A DNA stretch of 22,091 nucleotides from IDS-8 sp964607425 (GCA_964607425.1 CAZSKQ010000055.1:1-22091); one strand, 5' to 3'. Counted from the stretch's first letter, positions 8,449 to 15,666 are shown. The notes: generated by a model not told the origin, from the sequence alone. Numbers and translations: made by a program.

Positions 8449-8614
8449 AGCCAGCGCACCCGTCGCAGATGATGAAACGACATCGACAACGGAACACGCT
8501 ACGATTGACAAATTCCTTCAGCGACCGAAATGAGCGCTTTCAAGTCTCGCATTGTCCGAAGTACACTCGCTCGTACCGCCACCCCGGTCACGGGACGTGC
8601 AGGGGAGCTTTCGG

Positions 8615-9439
8615 ATGAGCGAACGAACAGTATTTTTTCTGTCGGACCAGACCGGCGTAACGGCCGAAACGCTGGGCCACAGCCTGTTGACGCAGTTCGA
8701 TGGCCAGCGATTTCGGCAAGTGACTTTGCCATTTATAGATACTGATGACAAGGCACGGGAGGCCGTCAAGAAGATCAACGACGCGGCGCGCACGACGGCG
8801 CTCCGGCCGATCATTTTTTCGACACTGGTCCAGGACCATTTTCGCTCCATCCTCCGGGAAGCGGACGGGCTGCACCTTGACATTTTCGACGTGTTCCTGG
8901 AGCCGCTGGAGAAGGAGCTTGGGCAAGTATCAACCCACAAGCCCGGCCGCGCGCACGGCGTGAGCGACATCGAAGCCTACATGAGGCGGATCGAAGCGAC
9001 CAATTTTGCGCTGGCAAACGATGACGGTGCGATTACCCGCAACTACGAAATGGCCGACGTGATCCTGGTCGGCGTATCGCGCAGCGGCAAGACGCCGACC
9101 TGCCTTTACCTCGCGTTGCAGTACGGCGTTTACGCGGCGAATTATCCGCTGACCGACGAAGAATTCGACAGCGGCACGCTGCCGGACATCCTCGTATCGC
9201 AAAATTCGAAGTTGTTCGGGCTGACGATTGCACCGACGCGATTGCGGCAGATCCGGAAAGAGCGACGGGCTCTCGGCCGCTATTCGACCGCGCAGCAGGT
9301 TCGTTTCGAACTGCGTGAGGCCGAAAAAATCTTCAAGCGCTACAACATTCCATATGTCGACACGACGGAATTTTCCATTGAGGAAATTGCGAGTCGAATT
9401 CTCGATAGTACAGGGGTCGAGAGGCGAGTGCGACCCTGA
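8615..9439 (+). CDS. ppsR: PEP synthase regulatory protein (kinase/pyrophosphorylase)
   Basis: PpsR (YdiA, DUF299) is a bifunctional enzyme that inactivates PEP synthase by ADP-dependent phosphorylation of a threonine next to its catalytic histidine, and reactivates it by phosphate-dependent removal. The 274-residue protein starts SERTVFFLSDQTGVTAETLGHSLL in the family manner and carries the P-loop-like motif GVSRSGKTPTCLYLA. It also has the C-terminal YSTAQQVRFELREAE region. Length matches E. coli PpsR (277). The start at 8615 is set by AGGGGAG seven bases upstream; an in-frame ATG at 8552 would add 21 residues with no family match. Its target, ppsA, is transcribed in the opposite direction from the same 179-base region. 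Confidence 0.95.
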   Translation: MSERTVFFLSDQTGVTAETLGHSLLTQFDGQRFRQVTLPFIDTDDKAREAVKKINDAARTTALRPIIFSTLVQDHFRSILREADGLHLDIFDVFLEPLEKELGQVSTHKPGRAHGVSDIEAYMRRIEATNFALANDDGAITRNYEMADVILVGVSRSGKTPTCLYLALQYGVYAANYPLTDEEFDSGTLPDILVSQNSKLFGLTIAPTRLRQIRKERRALGRYSTAQQVRFELREAEKIFKRYNIPYVDTTEFSIEEIASRILDSTGVERRVRP

Positions 9440-9513
9440 TTTTTCGACCTTTGACCCGCACCCTTTTCGGTAACTGGAACCGGATTTGCATGGCTAGTGC
9501 AAAAGAGGCGCTG

Positions 9514-9522
9514 TGATATATT
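9514..9522 (+). promoter_or_regulatory. Extended -10 promoter element, possible leaderless start
   Basis: TGATATATT is an extended -10 element (TG, one base, then TATATT, five of six matches to TATAAT). The last base of the hexamer is six bases before the ATG at 9529, so the predicted transcript begins at or next to the start codon. No good -35 is seen 16-18 bases upstream, which is acceptable for extended -10 promoters. The DUF1249 start has no Shine-Dalgarno, which fits a leaderless message. Confidence 0.5.
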
Positions 9523-9528
9523 TGCCTC

Positions 9529-9984
9529 ATGTTACTGGACTACCAGCTCGTTCCGCAGACGGTCGTAAAACCTCGCAGTTTTATCGGCCTCATGCTGCTG
9601 TACGAAAGTAATTTCATCCGCCTTAACCAACTGATTCCCGAGCTCGACCGACTGGACGGTTACTACCAGTCACGCGTGGCGGGCGACTGCGCCCTGCATC
9701 TCGAAATCCTGGATCGCAGCCGGTATACGGTCACCCTGTCATTGTCCTATTACTTCGACGAAGACGGCACGCGCGTTGCCGATCCGAACATGCTGATTCG
9801 GGCATACCTGGACGGCCGGCTCGCGGAAGCGACAGGCATCAGAAACGAGCACCGGCACGCGGAACTGCACCGCCTGTCGCTGGAGCACCGCGCCGAACTG
9901 GATGCCAGGTGGCGGCGCAACATCGTTTTCAACAAGTGGCTCGAATACCTCATGGACCAGGGCCACCTGATCCTCGAACGCTGA
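9529..9984 (+). CDS. DUF1249 family protein (YqiB-like)
   Basis: A 151-residue cytoplasmic protein of the DUF1249 family, whose E. coli member is YqiB; no biochemical function is established. Recognisable segments are LLYESNFIRLNQLIPEL near the N-terminus, the RYTVTLSLSYYF strand pair, PNMLIRAYLDGRLAE, and the C-terminal RRNIVFNKWLEYLMDQGHL helix. It has no signal peptide or membrane helix. The start ATG at 9529 lacks any Shine-Dalgarno and lies just behind an extended -10 element, so the message may be leaderless; an alternative ATG at 9592 also has no ribosome site. In E. coli the family sits beside nudF and cpdA. Here it follows ppsR by 89 bases. Confidence 0.85.
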   Translation: MLLDYQLVPQTVVKPRSFIGLMLLYESNFIRLNQLIPELDRLDGYYQSRVAGDCALHLEILDRSRYTVTLSLSYYFDEDGTRVADPNMLIRAYLDGRLAEATGIRNEHRHAELHRLSLEHRAELDARWRRNIVFNKWLEYLMDQGHLILER

Positions 9985-10158
9985 ACAGGGCGCCGATCTT
10001 CCTTTTTGCGCCGTCGGCGGGGCGTGAAAAAATCGAAATCCAGCGCACAAACTGTCGATTCAATCAAGGATTGGCGCCTTCCTGCTTGTCATGATTTCCC
10101 GGTCCGCAGACCGGCGGGTGCATCCGCGCGCGGGAACGACGGGCAAGAGGAATGAGTT

Positions 10159-11190
10159 TTGGCGAACCTGGCTGCCCTTTTCGGCCATACCCGAGCAAAG
10201 TCGCAGGACAGCGAGAAGTTGCTGCACCTGTACTGGAACCGTGCCGAACTCAAGAAAGAATTCGCGAACATGCGCAAGGAGCAGTATCGGCTCCGGGACA
10301 AGATCAAGCAGCAGGAAGGCGCCAGCGCGCGGCTGCAGCAGAAGCTGGACCACCTTGAAGAACTGCTGCTCGATCCGGACTGGGCCGCGAACGTCGTCGT
10401 GTTCTACCAGCTTCGCAGCCTGGCGCTGCGCTGCCAGCGCAAGCTCGCGAAATTCGCCGAACAGTTGAAGCAGCAGCGGGAACAGCGGCAGCACAACGAG
10501 CTGCTGGTCAAATGGAACGAAGAGCGTGCGCGCCAGGTCCGCTTGCTCGAACAGGAGATCGGCGAGCAGGGAGAGCGTATCGCGCAGCTCGAAGCGGATC
10601 TTCAGTCAGAGAAGAACCGCCTGCTCGCGATGAGCGGCTTCATCAAGATCTTCAAGCGGCGCTCGATCACGGCCGTGCTGGAGCGCCTTGCGCAGCAGGT
10701 CGAGGCGCATCGGCAGGCGGAGCAGGCAGCGGCGGACAAGCTGGAGGCGGCCAGAAACGCCAGGCCGCCGGAGAACCAGGGCCTCGAGCTGCCCATGAAG
10801 CGTTCCATCAACCTGCTGATCCTGGCGTTCGCCCAACAGCTTTTTCTCGACTTCGAAGACGGCGAGCTGGCGGGGCTGGCCAAGGAGGCGTGCGACAAGA
10901 GTGTCGGCGCGATCCGCTACGGCGGGCGCGAGGACTGCAACCGTATGCTGGCACGCATCCAGAAAGGCAGTCAGGCCATGGATGAGAGCGGCGACGTGGC
11001 GGACCTGCTGCAGCAACGTGCGAAGCTGATCGGTAAAAAGGCGCTGTTTCGCAACGAGGGCGATGCCGTGCCGGTGGCCGGTACCGTCACCACCGTCTTC
11101 GATATCGACGCGAGCGGCAGTGTCAAAGAAAGCGAGGCCAACCTGCTGGGCGAAAACTACTGGGGGATCGCTAAAATCCTGAGCCGCTGA
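10159..11190 (+). CDS. Conserved coiled-coil protein of unknown function
   Basis: A 343-residue protein I cannot name, although its N-terminus (LAALFGHTRAK, then SEKLLHLYWNRAELKKEF) looks like a conserved family seen in related Gammaproteobacteria. Residues about 20-70, 85-160 and 170-205 are long charged heptad regions rich in Gln, Glu, Arg and Leu. Between them MSGFIKIFKRRS breaks the pattern. From about 210 a globular C-terminal domain contains KRSINLLILAFAQQLFLDF and KSVGAIRYGGREDC. There is no signal peptide or membrane helix, so it is probably cytoplasmic. The start is TTG at 10159, the only option: an in-frame TGA lies two codons upstream and AAGAGG is about eight bases before. Codon use and high charge resemble neighbours. 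It stands alone, 174 bases after the DUF1249 gene. Confidence 0.8.
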   Translation: MANLAALFGHTRAKSQDSEKLLHLYWNRAELKKEFANMRKEQYRLRDKIKQQEGASARLQQKLDHLEELLLDPDWAANVVVFYQLRSLALRCQRKLAKFAEQLKQQREQRQHNELLVKWNEERARQVRLLEQEIGEQGERIAQLEADLQSEKNRLLAMSGFIKIFKRRSITAVLERLAQQVEAHRQAEQAAADKLEAARNARPPENQGLELPMKRSINLLILAFAQQLFLDFEDGELAGLAKEACDKSVGAIRYGGREDCNRMLARIQKGSQAMDESGDVADLLQQRAKLIGKKALFRNEGDAVPVAGTVTTVFDIDASGSVKESEANLLGENYWGIAKILSR

Positions 11191-11197
11191 CGCGGCT
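11182..11197. terminator. Hairpin over the stop of the coiled-coil gene
   Basis: AGCCGC and GCGGCT form a 6-bp stem around a TGAC loop that contains the stop codon of the coiled-coil gene. It lies between two convergent genes 15 bases apart. No clear T run follows, so termination is only likely. Confidence 0.4.
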
Positions 11198-11205
11198 TCC
11201 GGAAC

Positions 11206-11703
11206 TCAGATATCGGTACGGTACATCTGCCGCTGGTATTTCGGCAGGATAGAGGCGTGGTCCGTTTCCGGCGAAGGCGCGTCGCTTGCCGCGCTGTCAC
11301 TTTCGGCGAGCGGAGAGCTGAACACCGCCTGCGGATGCGTCTTCGTGCTGCCGTCGTTCGTGGCACCGTCGTTGACTTTCATATCGGCATCATCCGGGAA
11401 AACGTCTTCCAGGATCGACGTGACGCGGGGAGCGAGGAACAGCAGGGGCGCCATGGCGTGGGGCGCGTCGGTCGCGCCCGCGGCTTCGTCCGCGGAGCCG
11501 GCATCGCCGAGGTCGACCAGCCGCAGCGCAAGACGGCCCAGGAAGGCATCGGCGCTGCCGAGATCGCTAACAGAATCGCACTCCCCGACGGCGCCACAAG
11601 GTGCCGCGGGCACCGCTGCCGCGAACGCGAGCGACAGCCACGCGATGCTGCTCAGCAGAATTTTTGGAACGGATTGGCGACCGGCGGCCGTTGGCATTTG
11701 CAA
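11206..11703 (-). CDS. Small exported protein of unknown function
   Basis: A 165-residue protein I do not recognise. Residues about 12-34 form a signal peptide: a Lys, a hydrophobic core with LLSSIAWLSLAFAAAV, then AAPC. The Cys follows a Pro, so this is a poor lipobox and probably a secreted rather than a lipid-anchored protein. The rest is Ala, Asp and Ser rich and acidic, with few large hydrophobics after residue 100, and ends with the basic tail ILPKYQRQMYRTDI. Much of it may be disordered. The TTG at 11703 is chosen because GGGAG sits six bases upstream; an ATG at 11697 is possible. It lies 85 bases downstream of prc but has its own strong promoter with a palindrome over the -10. Confidence 0.65.
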   Translation of the reverse strand: MQMPTAAGRQSVPKILLSSIAWLSLAFAAAVPAAPCGAVGECDSVSDLGSADAFLGRLALRLVDLGDAGSADEAAGATDAPHAMAPLLFLAPRVTSILEDVFPDDADMKVNDGATNDGSTKTHPQAVFSSPLAESDSAASDAPSPETDHASILPKYQRQMYRTDI

Positions 11704-11730
11704 GGCGATCTCCCACGCGGCTGGCTCTGG

Positions 11731-11750
11731 TGTTATACATCAGTATAACA
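11731..11750. promoter_or_regulatory. Perfect palindrome overlapping a -10 box (likely operator)
   Basis: TGTTATAC and GTATAACA are perfect 8-bp arms around ATCA. Pairing continues four more bases outward with one G-T mismatch-type pair (11727-11730 with 11751-11754). The right arm contains the minus-strand -10 box of the gene at 11703, so a dimeric repressor bound here would block that promoter. AT-rich arms and lack of a T run argue against a terminator for prc. Confidence 0.6.
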
Positions 11751-11769
11751 CCGGCCAGTCGGCTTTCAA
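11742..11769 (-). promoter_or_regulatory. Sigma-70 type promoter of the small exported protein gene
   Basis: On the minus strand the -35 is TTGAAA (11769-11764, five of six) and the -10 is TATACT (11747-11742, five of six), with a 16-base spacer. The expected start near 11735 gives a leader of about 30 bases containing GGGAG before the TTG at 11703. It is the best promoter match I found in the window. Confidence 0.65.
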
Positions 11770-11788
11770 GCATCGCCGGATTTCGGGG

Positions 11789-13924
11789 CTACTGGTCGTA
11801 CTGTTCGGCGCGGGCAGCCTTTTGCGCCGGCAACGTCTCGAGCTGTCTCAGCTCGGCCAAGTCTGTAACAATGGCCGCGGCCTGGTCAAGCTGGACGTCC
11901 GGCTCCTCCAGATCCTCCAACGCCTCCGTATCGGCAATCGGCTCGAGGCCGAGCGCCGCACGCCGTGCGTTCTCTCGCGTCAGCCTTCCGTTCATTTCCG
12001 CTTCCCGCTCCGCGCGCCGCGTTTCCAGGTTCAGCGACACCACTTTCCGCGCGCGGATTTCCTCGGCGCTCTTGATTCCTGCTACGAGGTACTGGAAATC
12101 CGGGTCGGTCTTGCTGCGCGACAGGTGACTCTCCGTCAGGGTCGAGACGACCTGGTCCAGCGGCTGTCCGGGCTCGAAATTCGTGGTTTTGATTTCGTCC
12201 CATGGCAGGGCGGTTTTGCGGGCGCTCTCGCCCACCAGGGTAGTGTCGATCACGGAGGGCAGCGGGATATCCGGCGTCACGCCCCGATTCTGCGTGCTGG
12301 CGCCGGTCACGCGGTAGTACTTGCCGATCGTCAGGGTCAGCTGTCCCAGCCCCTCGCCGTCGGGAGAGCGCACGTACTGGTCGAGCGAGTACAGGTTTTG
12401 CACCGTGCCCTTGCCGAAGGTGCGTTGTCCGATGATGACGCCGCGCTGGTAGTCCTGGATTGCGGCGGCGAAAATCTCGGATGCCGAGGCACTGTAGCGG
12501 TTGACCAGCACCGCGAGCGGGCCGCCGTAGTAGACGCGCGCCACCGGATCGGGGTCGTCCAGCCGACTGATACGCCCGTTCGAGCTTTTCAGCTGCACCA
12601 CCGGGCCATTGTCGATGAACAGGCCCGAAAGTGCCGTCGCTTCCGTCAGGTGCCCGCCGCCGTTGTCCCGCAGGTCGATGATCAGGCCATCGATGCCTTG
12701 TTCCTCCAGCTCGGCGATCAATCGCTTCACGTCGCGGGTCGTGCTGGTGTAATTCTGGTCGCCGTTGCTCAGCGCCCGGTAATCGCGATAGAAGCTCGGC
12801 ACCTCGATAACGCCGATTTTCCAGTCACGGCCGTCCTTCGGTATCGTGACGATGTCGCTTTGTGCGGCCTGTTCCTCGAGCTTCACCTGGTTGCGCGTGA
12901 GGCTCAGTATGCGCGGCGCCGATCCCGGTAAGGCACCGCCGGGGAGGATTTGCAGCTGCACGACCGTATCGGCCGGCCCGCGAATGAGCTGCACGACATC
13001 GTCCAGCCGCCAGCCGATGACATCGACCATGTCACCCTCCTGGCCCTGGGCGACGCCCGTGATGCGGTCGTCCGGCTGCAGCCGGCCGTCGATGGCGGCG
13101 GGGCCGCCGGGGATCACGTCGACCACTTTCACGTAGTCGTCCTCGAGCTGCAGCGAGGCGCCGATGCCGAAGTACGAGAGGCTCATCGCGATCCGGTATT
13201 CCTCGGAGCTGCGCGGCGACAGGTAACTGGAGTGGGGATCGAGCGTGTGCGCATAGGCGTTCATGAAGGTCTCGAACACGTCGTCGCTCTTGATCTGGTC
13301 CATGCGTTTCAGGAAACGTGTGTAACGCTTATGCAGTGTCTCCTGTACTTTCGGCCATTCCTGCTCGGCGAGCGCCAGGCTGAGCGCGTCGTTTTTCACG
13401 CGCTTGCGCCACAGCTCGTCGAGTTCCGCGGTGGTTTCCGCCCAGCCCACCTCTTCGCGGTCGAAGATGTAGTCCTCGTCGACCGTGAAATCGGGCTCGG
13501 TTTCAAGCTGCGTGAGCGCGAACTTCAGCCGTTCGCGCGCGCGCGTACGATAAACGTCGAACATCTGGAACACGGGAGCGAGCGATTCCGAGCGGACCAT
13601 GTCGTCGAGCTGGTGGCGATATTTCCGGAATGCCTCGATATCGCTCTTCAGGAAGTACATGTGGTTGCCGTCCAGCGCCTCGATATAGCGCTCGAGGATC
13701 TGCTCGGAGAGCGCATCGTCCACCGACGAATGCTGGTAATGGGATTTCTCCACGAACTCCGTGACGAGCTCACCAATGCGCTCGTGTTTCGGCAGCGGGG
13801 ACAGGTCCGAATCGGCGGCGGACGGCGTAGCCGCCAGCGCGGGTAAGGCAAGAATACCGAGCAGGAGCGCAAGGAATTTTCGGCGGGCACCGGATGCGGA
13901 CTTGTTCAAGATGATCTCCATCAT
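11789..13924 (-). CDS. prc: Carboxy-terminal (tail-specific) processing protease Prc
   Basis: A periplasmic serine protease of peptidase family S41 that trims or degrades envelope proteins from exposed C-termini; in E. coli it works with NlpI and controls FtsI and the hydrolase MepS. The 711-residue protein has a signal peptide (about 1-32), an N-terminal helical domain with DGNHMYFL, a PDZ domain (about 240-325), and the catalytic core. The nucleophile is S480 in the SASAS segment and the general base is K505 in TFGKGTVQ, 25 residues apart as in E. coli. A charged C-terminal tail (about 600-711) follows. The frame is open to 14050, but the signal peptide sets the start at ATG 13924 (or 13921). 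A NlpC/P60 hydrolase, the class of known Prc substrate, lies 5.5 kb away. Confidence 0.95.
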   Translation of the reverse strand: MMEIILNKSASGARRKFLALLLGILALPALAATPSAADSDLSPLPKHERIGELVTEFVEKSHYQHSSVDDALSEQILERYIEALDGNHMYFLKSDIEAFRKYRHQLDDMVRSESLAPVFQMFDVYRTRARERLKFALTQLETEPDFTVDEDYIFDREEVGWAETTAELDELWRKRVKNDALSLALAEQEWPKVQETLHKRYTRFLKRMDQIKSDDVFETFMNAYAHTLDPHSSYLSPRSSEEYRIAMSLSYFGIGASLQLEDDYVKVVDVIPGGPAAIDGRLQPDDRITGVAQGQEGDMVDVIGWRLDDVVQLIRGPADTVVQLQILPGGALPGSAPRILSLTRNQVKLEEQAAQSDIVTIPKDGRDWKIGVIEVPSFYRDYRALSNGDQNYTSTTRDVKRLIAELEEQGIDGLIIDLRDNGGGHLTEATALSGLFIDNGPVVQLKSSNGRISRLDDPDPVARVYYGGPLAVLVNRYSASASEIFAAAIQDYQRGVIIGQRTFGKGTVQNLYSLDQYVRSPDGEGLGQLTLTIGKYYRVTGASTQNRGVTPDIPLPSVIDTTLVGESARKTALPWDEIKTTNFEPGQPLDQVVSTLTESHLSRSKTDPDFQYLVAGIKSAEEIRARKVVSLNLETRRAEREAEMNGRLTRENARRAALGLEPIADTEALEDLEEPDVQLDQAAAIVTDLAELRQLETLPAQKAARAEQYDQ

Positions 13925-14231
13925 TCTCGGGCTATAGGGTTGGCGGCAGAGCTTCAGATGCAGGACCAAGTGGGTTAGTGTCCTGTCGCGTGAATATGTC
14001 GCATAATTCGCGGCGCTTTTTGCGTCCGGCAACGTCACGGCAGAGCGCAATGTTGGCGCTGTTACCGGCCGTCGTAGCCGGGCTGCTGCAAAGATCCGCG
14101 CGCGTCCTCGGCAGCATATTCACGGGACAAGGCGCTAGGCTAGAGTGCACCGGCCCGCCGATCAAGGGCGCGAACAGCAAAAAAGACATTTGCGGGACCG
14201 TCAGCGAGAGGCCCGCCCGAGGTATTCCGAC
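13925..14231. other. Intergenic region between divergent prc and small membrane protein
   Basis: This 307-base gap should hold both promoters. On minus, TTGCCG (14032-14027) and AATTAT (14008-14003) with an 18-base spacer are a weak candidate for prc, giving a leader of about 70 bases. On plus, TTCACG (14119-14124) and TAGAGT (14141-14146) with a 16-base spacer are a weak candidate for the gene at 14232. An 88-codon open frame (13978-14244) has no ribosome site or family resemblance. No RNA gene or repeat was seen. Confidence 0.35.
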
Positions 14232-14516
14232 ATGCGTCCTTTGACCGTACTTACCGGCATTGTCCTGGGATCGTGCCTGTCGATCAGCATCAGCCTGGTA
14301 GCGGTCATGATCATGTTTCTAATCCTGGGTGGCGAGCACCCGCGGCTCGCGGCGGAAACCGACGCCATGCGCGTCAGCCTGGCGCTATTCTCGGTTATGA
14401 CCGCGATTTCCGCACTGAGTTTCTATGGCTTGCTCATTCGGCACAAGTGGCGGATTCCGGCGCAGATGCTGATGTGGCTGGGGCTCGTCCTCGTCGGGTT
14501 CTATTATTGGCCGTAG
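14232..14516 (+). CDS. Small three-helix membrane protein, unknown function
   Basis: A 94-residue inner-membrane protein with three hydrophobic segments: about 5-32 (LTVLTGIVLGSCLSISISLV and beyond), about 47-68 (MRVSLALFSVMTAISALSFY) and about 77-93 (MLMWLGLVLVGFYYWP). A short acidic loop EHPRLAAETDA separates the first two. It resembles an unnamed conserved family in Gammaproteobacteria, recalled rather than checked. The ATG at 14232 is chosen because GAGG lies nine bases upstream and the first helix then begins at once; a longer frame from 14145 would add an Arg/Gln-rich stretch with no ribosome site. It converges with the DUF1232 gene, seven bases away. Confidence 0.7.
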   Translation: MRPLTVLTGIVLGSCLSISISLVAVMIMFLILGGEHPRLAAETDAMRVSLALFSVMTAISALSFYGLLIRHKWRIPAQMLMWLGLVLVGFYYWP

Positions 14517-14523
14517 CCGCGGG

Positions 14524-15081
14524 TCAGAACAGGCGCGGGCGATCCTTGCCGCCGGCCGCGTGGTTGCGCTTGCGGCGGCGGCGCATGCGGGACTGGAGCT
14601 CCTTTCTTCGCTCCCCGAGCCATTCCTCCCGGGTCGCGGCCGGCGACCTCGGCCTGGACGACGGATTTCGCTCGCGAAACGCGCAGAAATCGCGATAAGC
14701 CTCGAGCTCGTGCTTCAGCTCGCGCGCAACCAGCTCGATCATGATTGCGTCGTCGAGGAAGCCGAGTCCCGGAATGTGGTCGGGAATCAGGTCGTTCGGC
14801 TCGCTGAAATAGGCGAGGGCATTAAGGACGCGGGCGGACTCCTGTTTCGGCAGCCGCCACTCGTGGTCGGCGAGCATGCTGATCATCAGGTCGAGATTGG
14901 CCAGGCGTTCCTCGATGAAGTGCGGTAACTCGTCCGTGCCGACCTGCGCGAGCCGGTTGCGCGCGCCCGCAACGATTTCCTCCGGCGAGAAATTCGCGGC
15001 GGCGTTCCGCGCTTCGCGCATGATCAGCCGGAAATGTTTGAGGTCGCTTTCTTCGAGGTCGAAGGAAACCCTGAGGCCCAT
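14524..15081 (-). CDS. DUF1232 (YkvA-like) domain protein
   Basis: A 185-residue protein carrying the DUF1232/YkvA signature in its middle: YFSEPNDLIPDHIPGLGFLD followed by DAIMIELVARELKHE (about residues 90-125). Upstream is a mostly helical segment with repeated acidic and Leu residues; downstream is a very basic tail (SRMRRRRKRNHAAGGKDRP). Many DUF1232 proteins have a membrane helix; none is evident here. No function is established for the domain. The ATG at 15081 has GGAG eight bases upstream. It is the last of six minus-strand genes that run from 19327 down to here. Confidence 0.8.
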   Translation of the reverse strand: MGLRVSFDLEESDLKHFRLIMREARNAAANFSPEEIVAGARNRLAQVGTDELPHFIEERLANLDLMISMLADHEWRLPKQESARVLNALAYFSEPNDLIPDHIPGLGFLDDAIMIELVARELKHELEAYRDFCAFRERNPSSRPRSPAATREEWLGERRKELQSRMRRRRKRNHAAGGKDRPRLF

Positions 15082-15165
15082 TGATTCCGCTCCGCGCCGG
15101 GCTCGCGAGGTTACCCGCGCTTGAGGCCAGGCGTCAATTCAGGCGATGGACCGAGCTCGGGCCGC

Positions 15166-15522
15166 TTATTTGCGGAAGCGGAAATCCCAGGATTTGGAGC
15201 GGTCGAAACGGCCGGTGTTGTACGGGTCGATGCCGGCTTCCTCTTCCGCTTCCAGCAGGGACTCGTCGAGAATTTTCAGCGTTTCGTGGGTGCCGGTATC
15301 TTCGCGCACGAAGCGGTTGCGCACGAACACGTTCTTGCCGGGGCCGCCGTCGGCAACCGTGCCGCGGACTTCGGGCGTGAATTCGGCCGGCCGGGGCCTT
15401 GGCGCGGGCGGGCGCGCGGCGGGTGGCCGGACGCGCACTCCGACAGGACGCGGTGGCGGCGGCGGTGCCGCTTTCCGCCCGAAGAGCCGCAGGCCCAGCC
15501 ATCGGAGAAACTGCTGCATCAT
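15166..15522 (-). CDS. Conserved proline-rich hypothetical protein
   Basis: A protein of about 118 residues that I cannot name. It starts with an amphipathic or short hydrophobic helix (QQFLRWLGLRLFGRK), then a Pro/Ala/Arg-rich spacer (about residues 18-45) that looks disordered, then a compact C-terminal motif: GPGKNVFVRNRFVREDTGTH, an acidic stretch, and DPYNTGRFDRSKSWDF. The C-terminal part looks conserved, since I recall similar endings in related genomes. The start is uncertain: adjacent ATGs at 15522 and 15519 follow GGAAG closely, and a GTG at 15534 is possible. It lies 84 bases upstream of the DUF1232 start and 144 bases after the membrane protein gene; the latter gap holds an AT-rich palindrome. 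Confidence 0.65.
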   Translation of the reverse strand: MMQQFLRWLGLRLFGRKAAPPPPPRPVGVRVRPPAARPPAPRPRPAEFTPEVRGTVADGGPGKNVFVRNRFVREDTGTHETLKILDESLLEAEEEAGIDPYNTGRFDRSKSWDFRFRK

Positions 15523-15606
15523 CGTCTTCCGCACTACTCTCGTGGCGACTTCAAAGCCGCGCGGTCACTGTAATCCGCGCGTGGTGCCAGCATGCACCAG
15601 CCTTGA

Positions 15607-15624
15607 CATAAGTTCTAGCTTATG
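15607..15624. promoter_or_regulatory. AT-rich palindrome, possible operator
   Basis: CATAAG and CTTATG are perfect 6-bp arms around TTCTAG; two more positions can pair inward. It lies 85 bases upstream of the proline-rich protein start in a gap notably richer in A and T than its surroundings. No T run suggests a terminator. No convincing promoter pair was found next to it. Confidence 0.35.
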
Positions 15625-15666
15625 CGGCCCAAATCTTTGTACGCGAACGGGAATTTGTGAAGCCGG

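Noticed and set aside
8473..8483. TGAAACGA as a possible Cra (FruR) site between ppsA and ppsR
   Set aside because: Only the left half matches the Cra consensus; the right half does not. A half-site of this size occurs by chance too often to claim.
8505..8533. TTGACA as the -35 of a ppsR promoter
   Set aside because: The hexamer is perfect, but no acceptable -10 is found 16-18 bases downstream.
11345..12931. 528-codon plus-strand open frame opposite prc
   Set aside because: It is the antisense shadow of a clear Prc coding sequence in high-GC DNA. The product is His/Arg/Gln-rich with no recognisable domain and no ribosome site.
13978..14244. 88-codon plus-strand frame in the gap after prc
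   Set aside because: No ribosome site, no recognisable family, Arg/Ser-rich, and it overlaps the start of the better supported gene at 14232.
15603..15631. TTGACA beside the AT-rich palindrome as a plus-strand promoter
   Set aside because: The sequence 17 bases downstream is GGCCCA, not a -10, and no plus-strand gene follows nearby.
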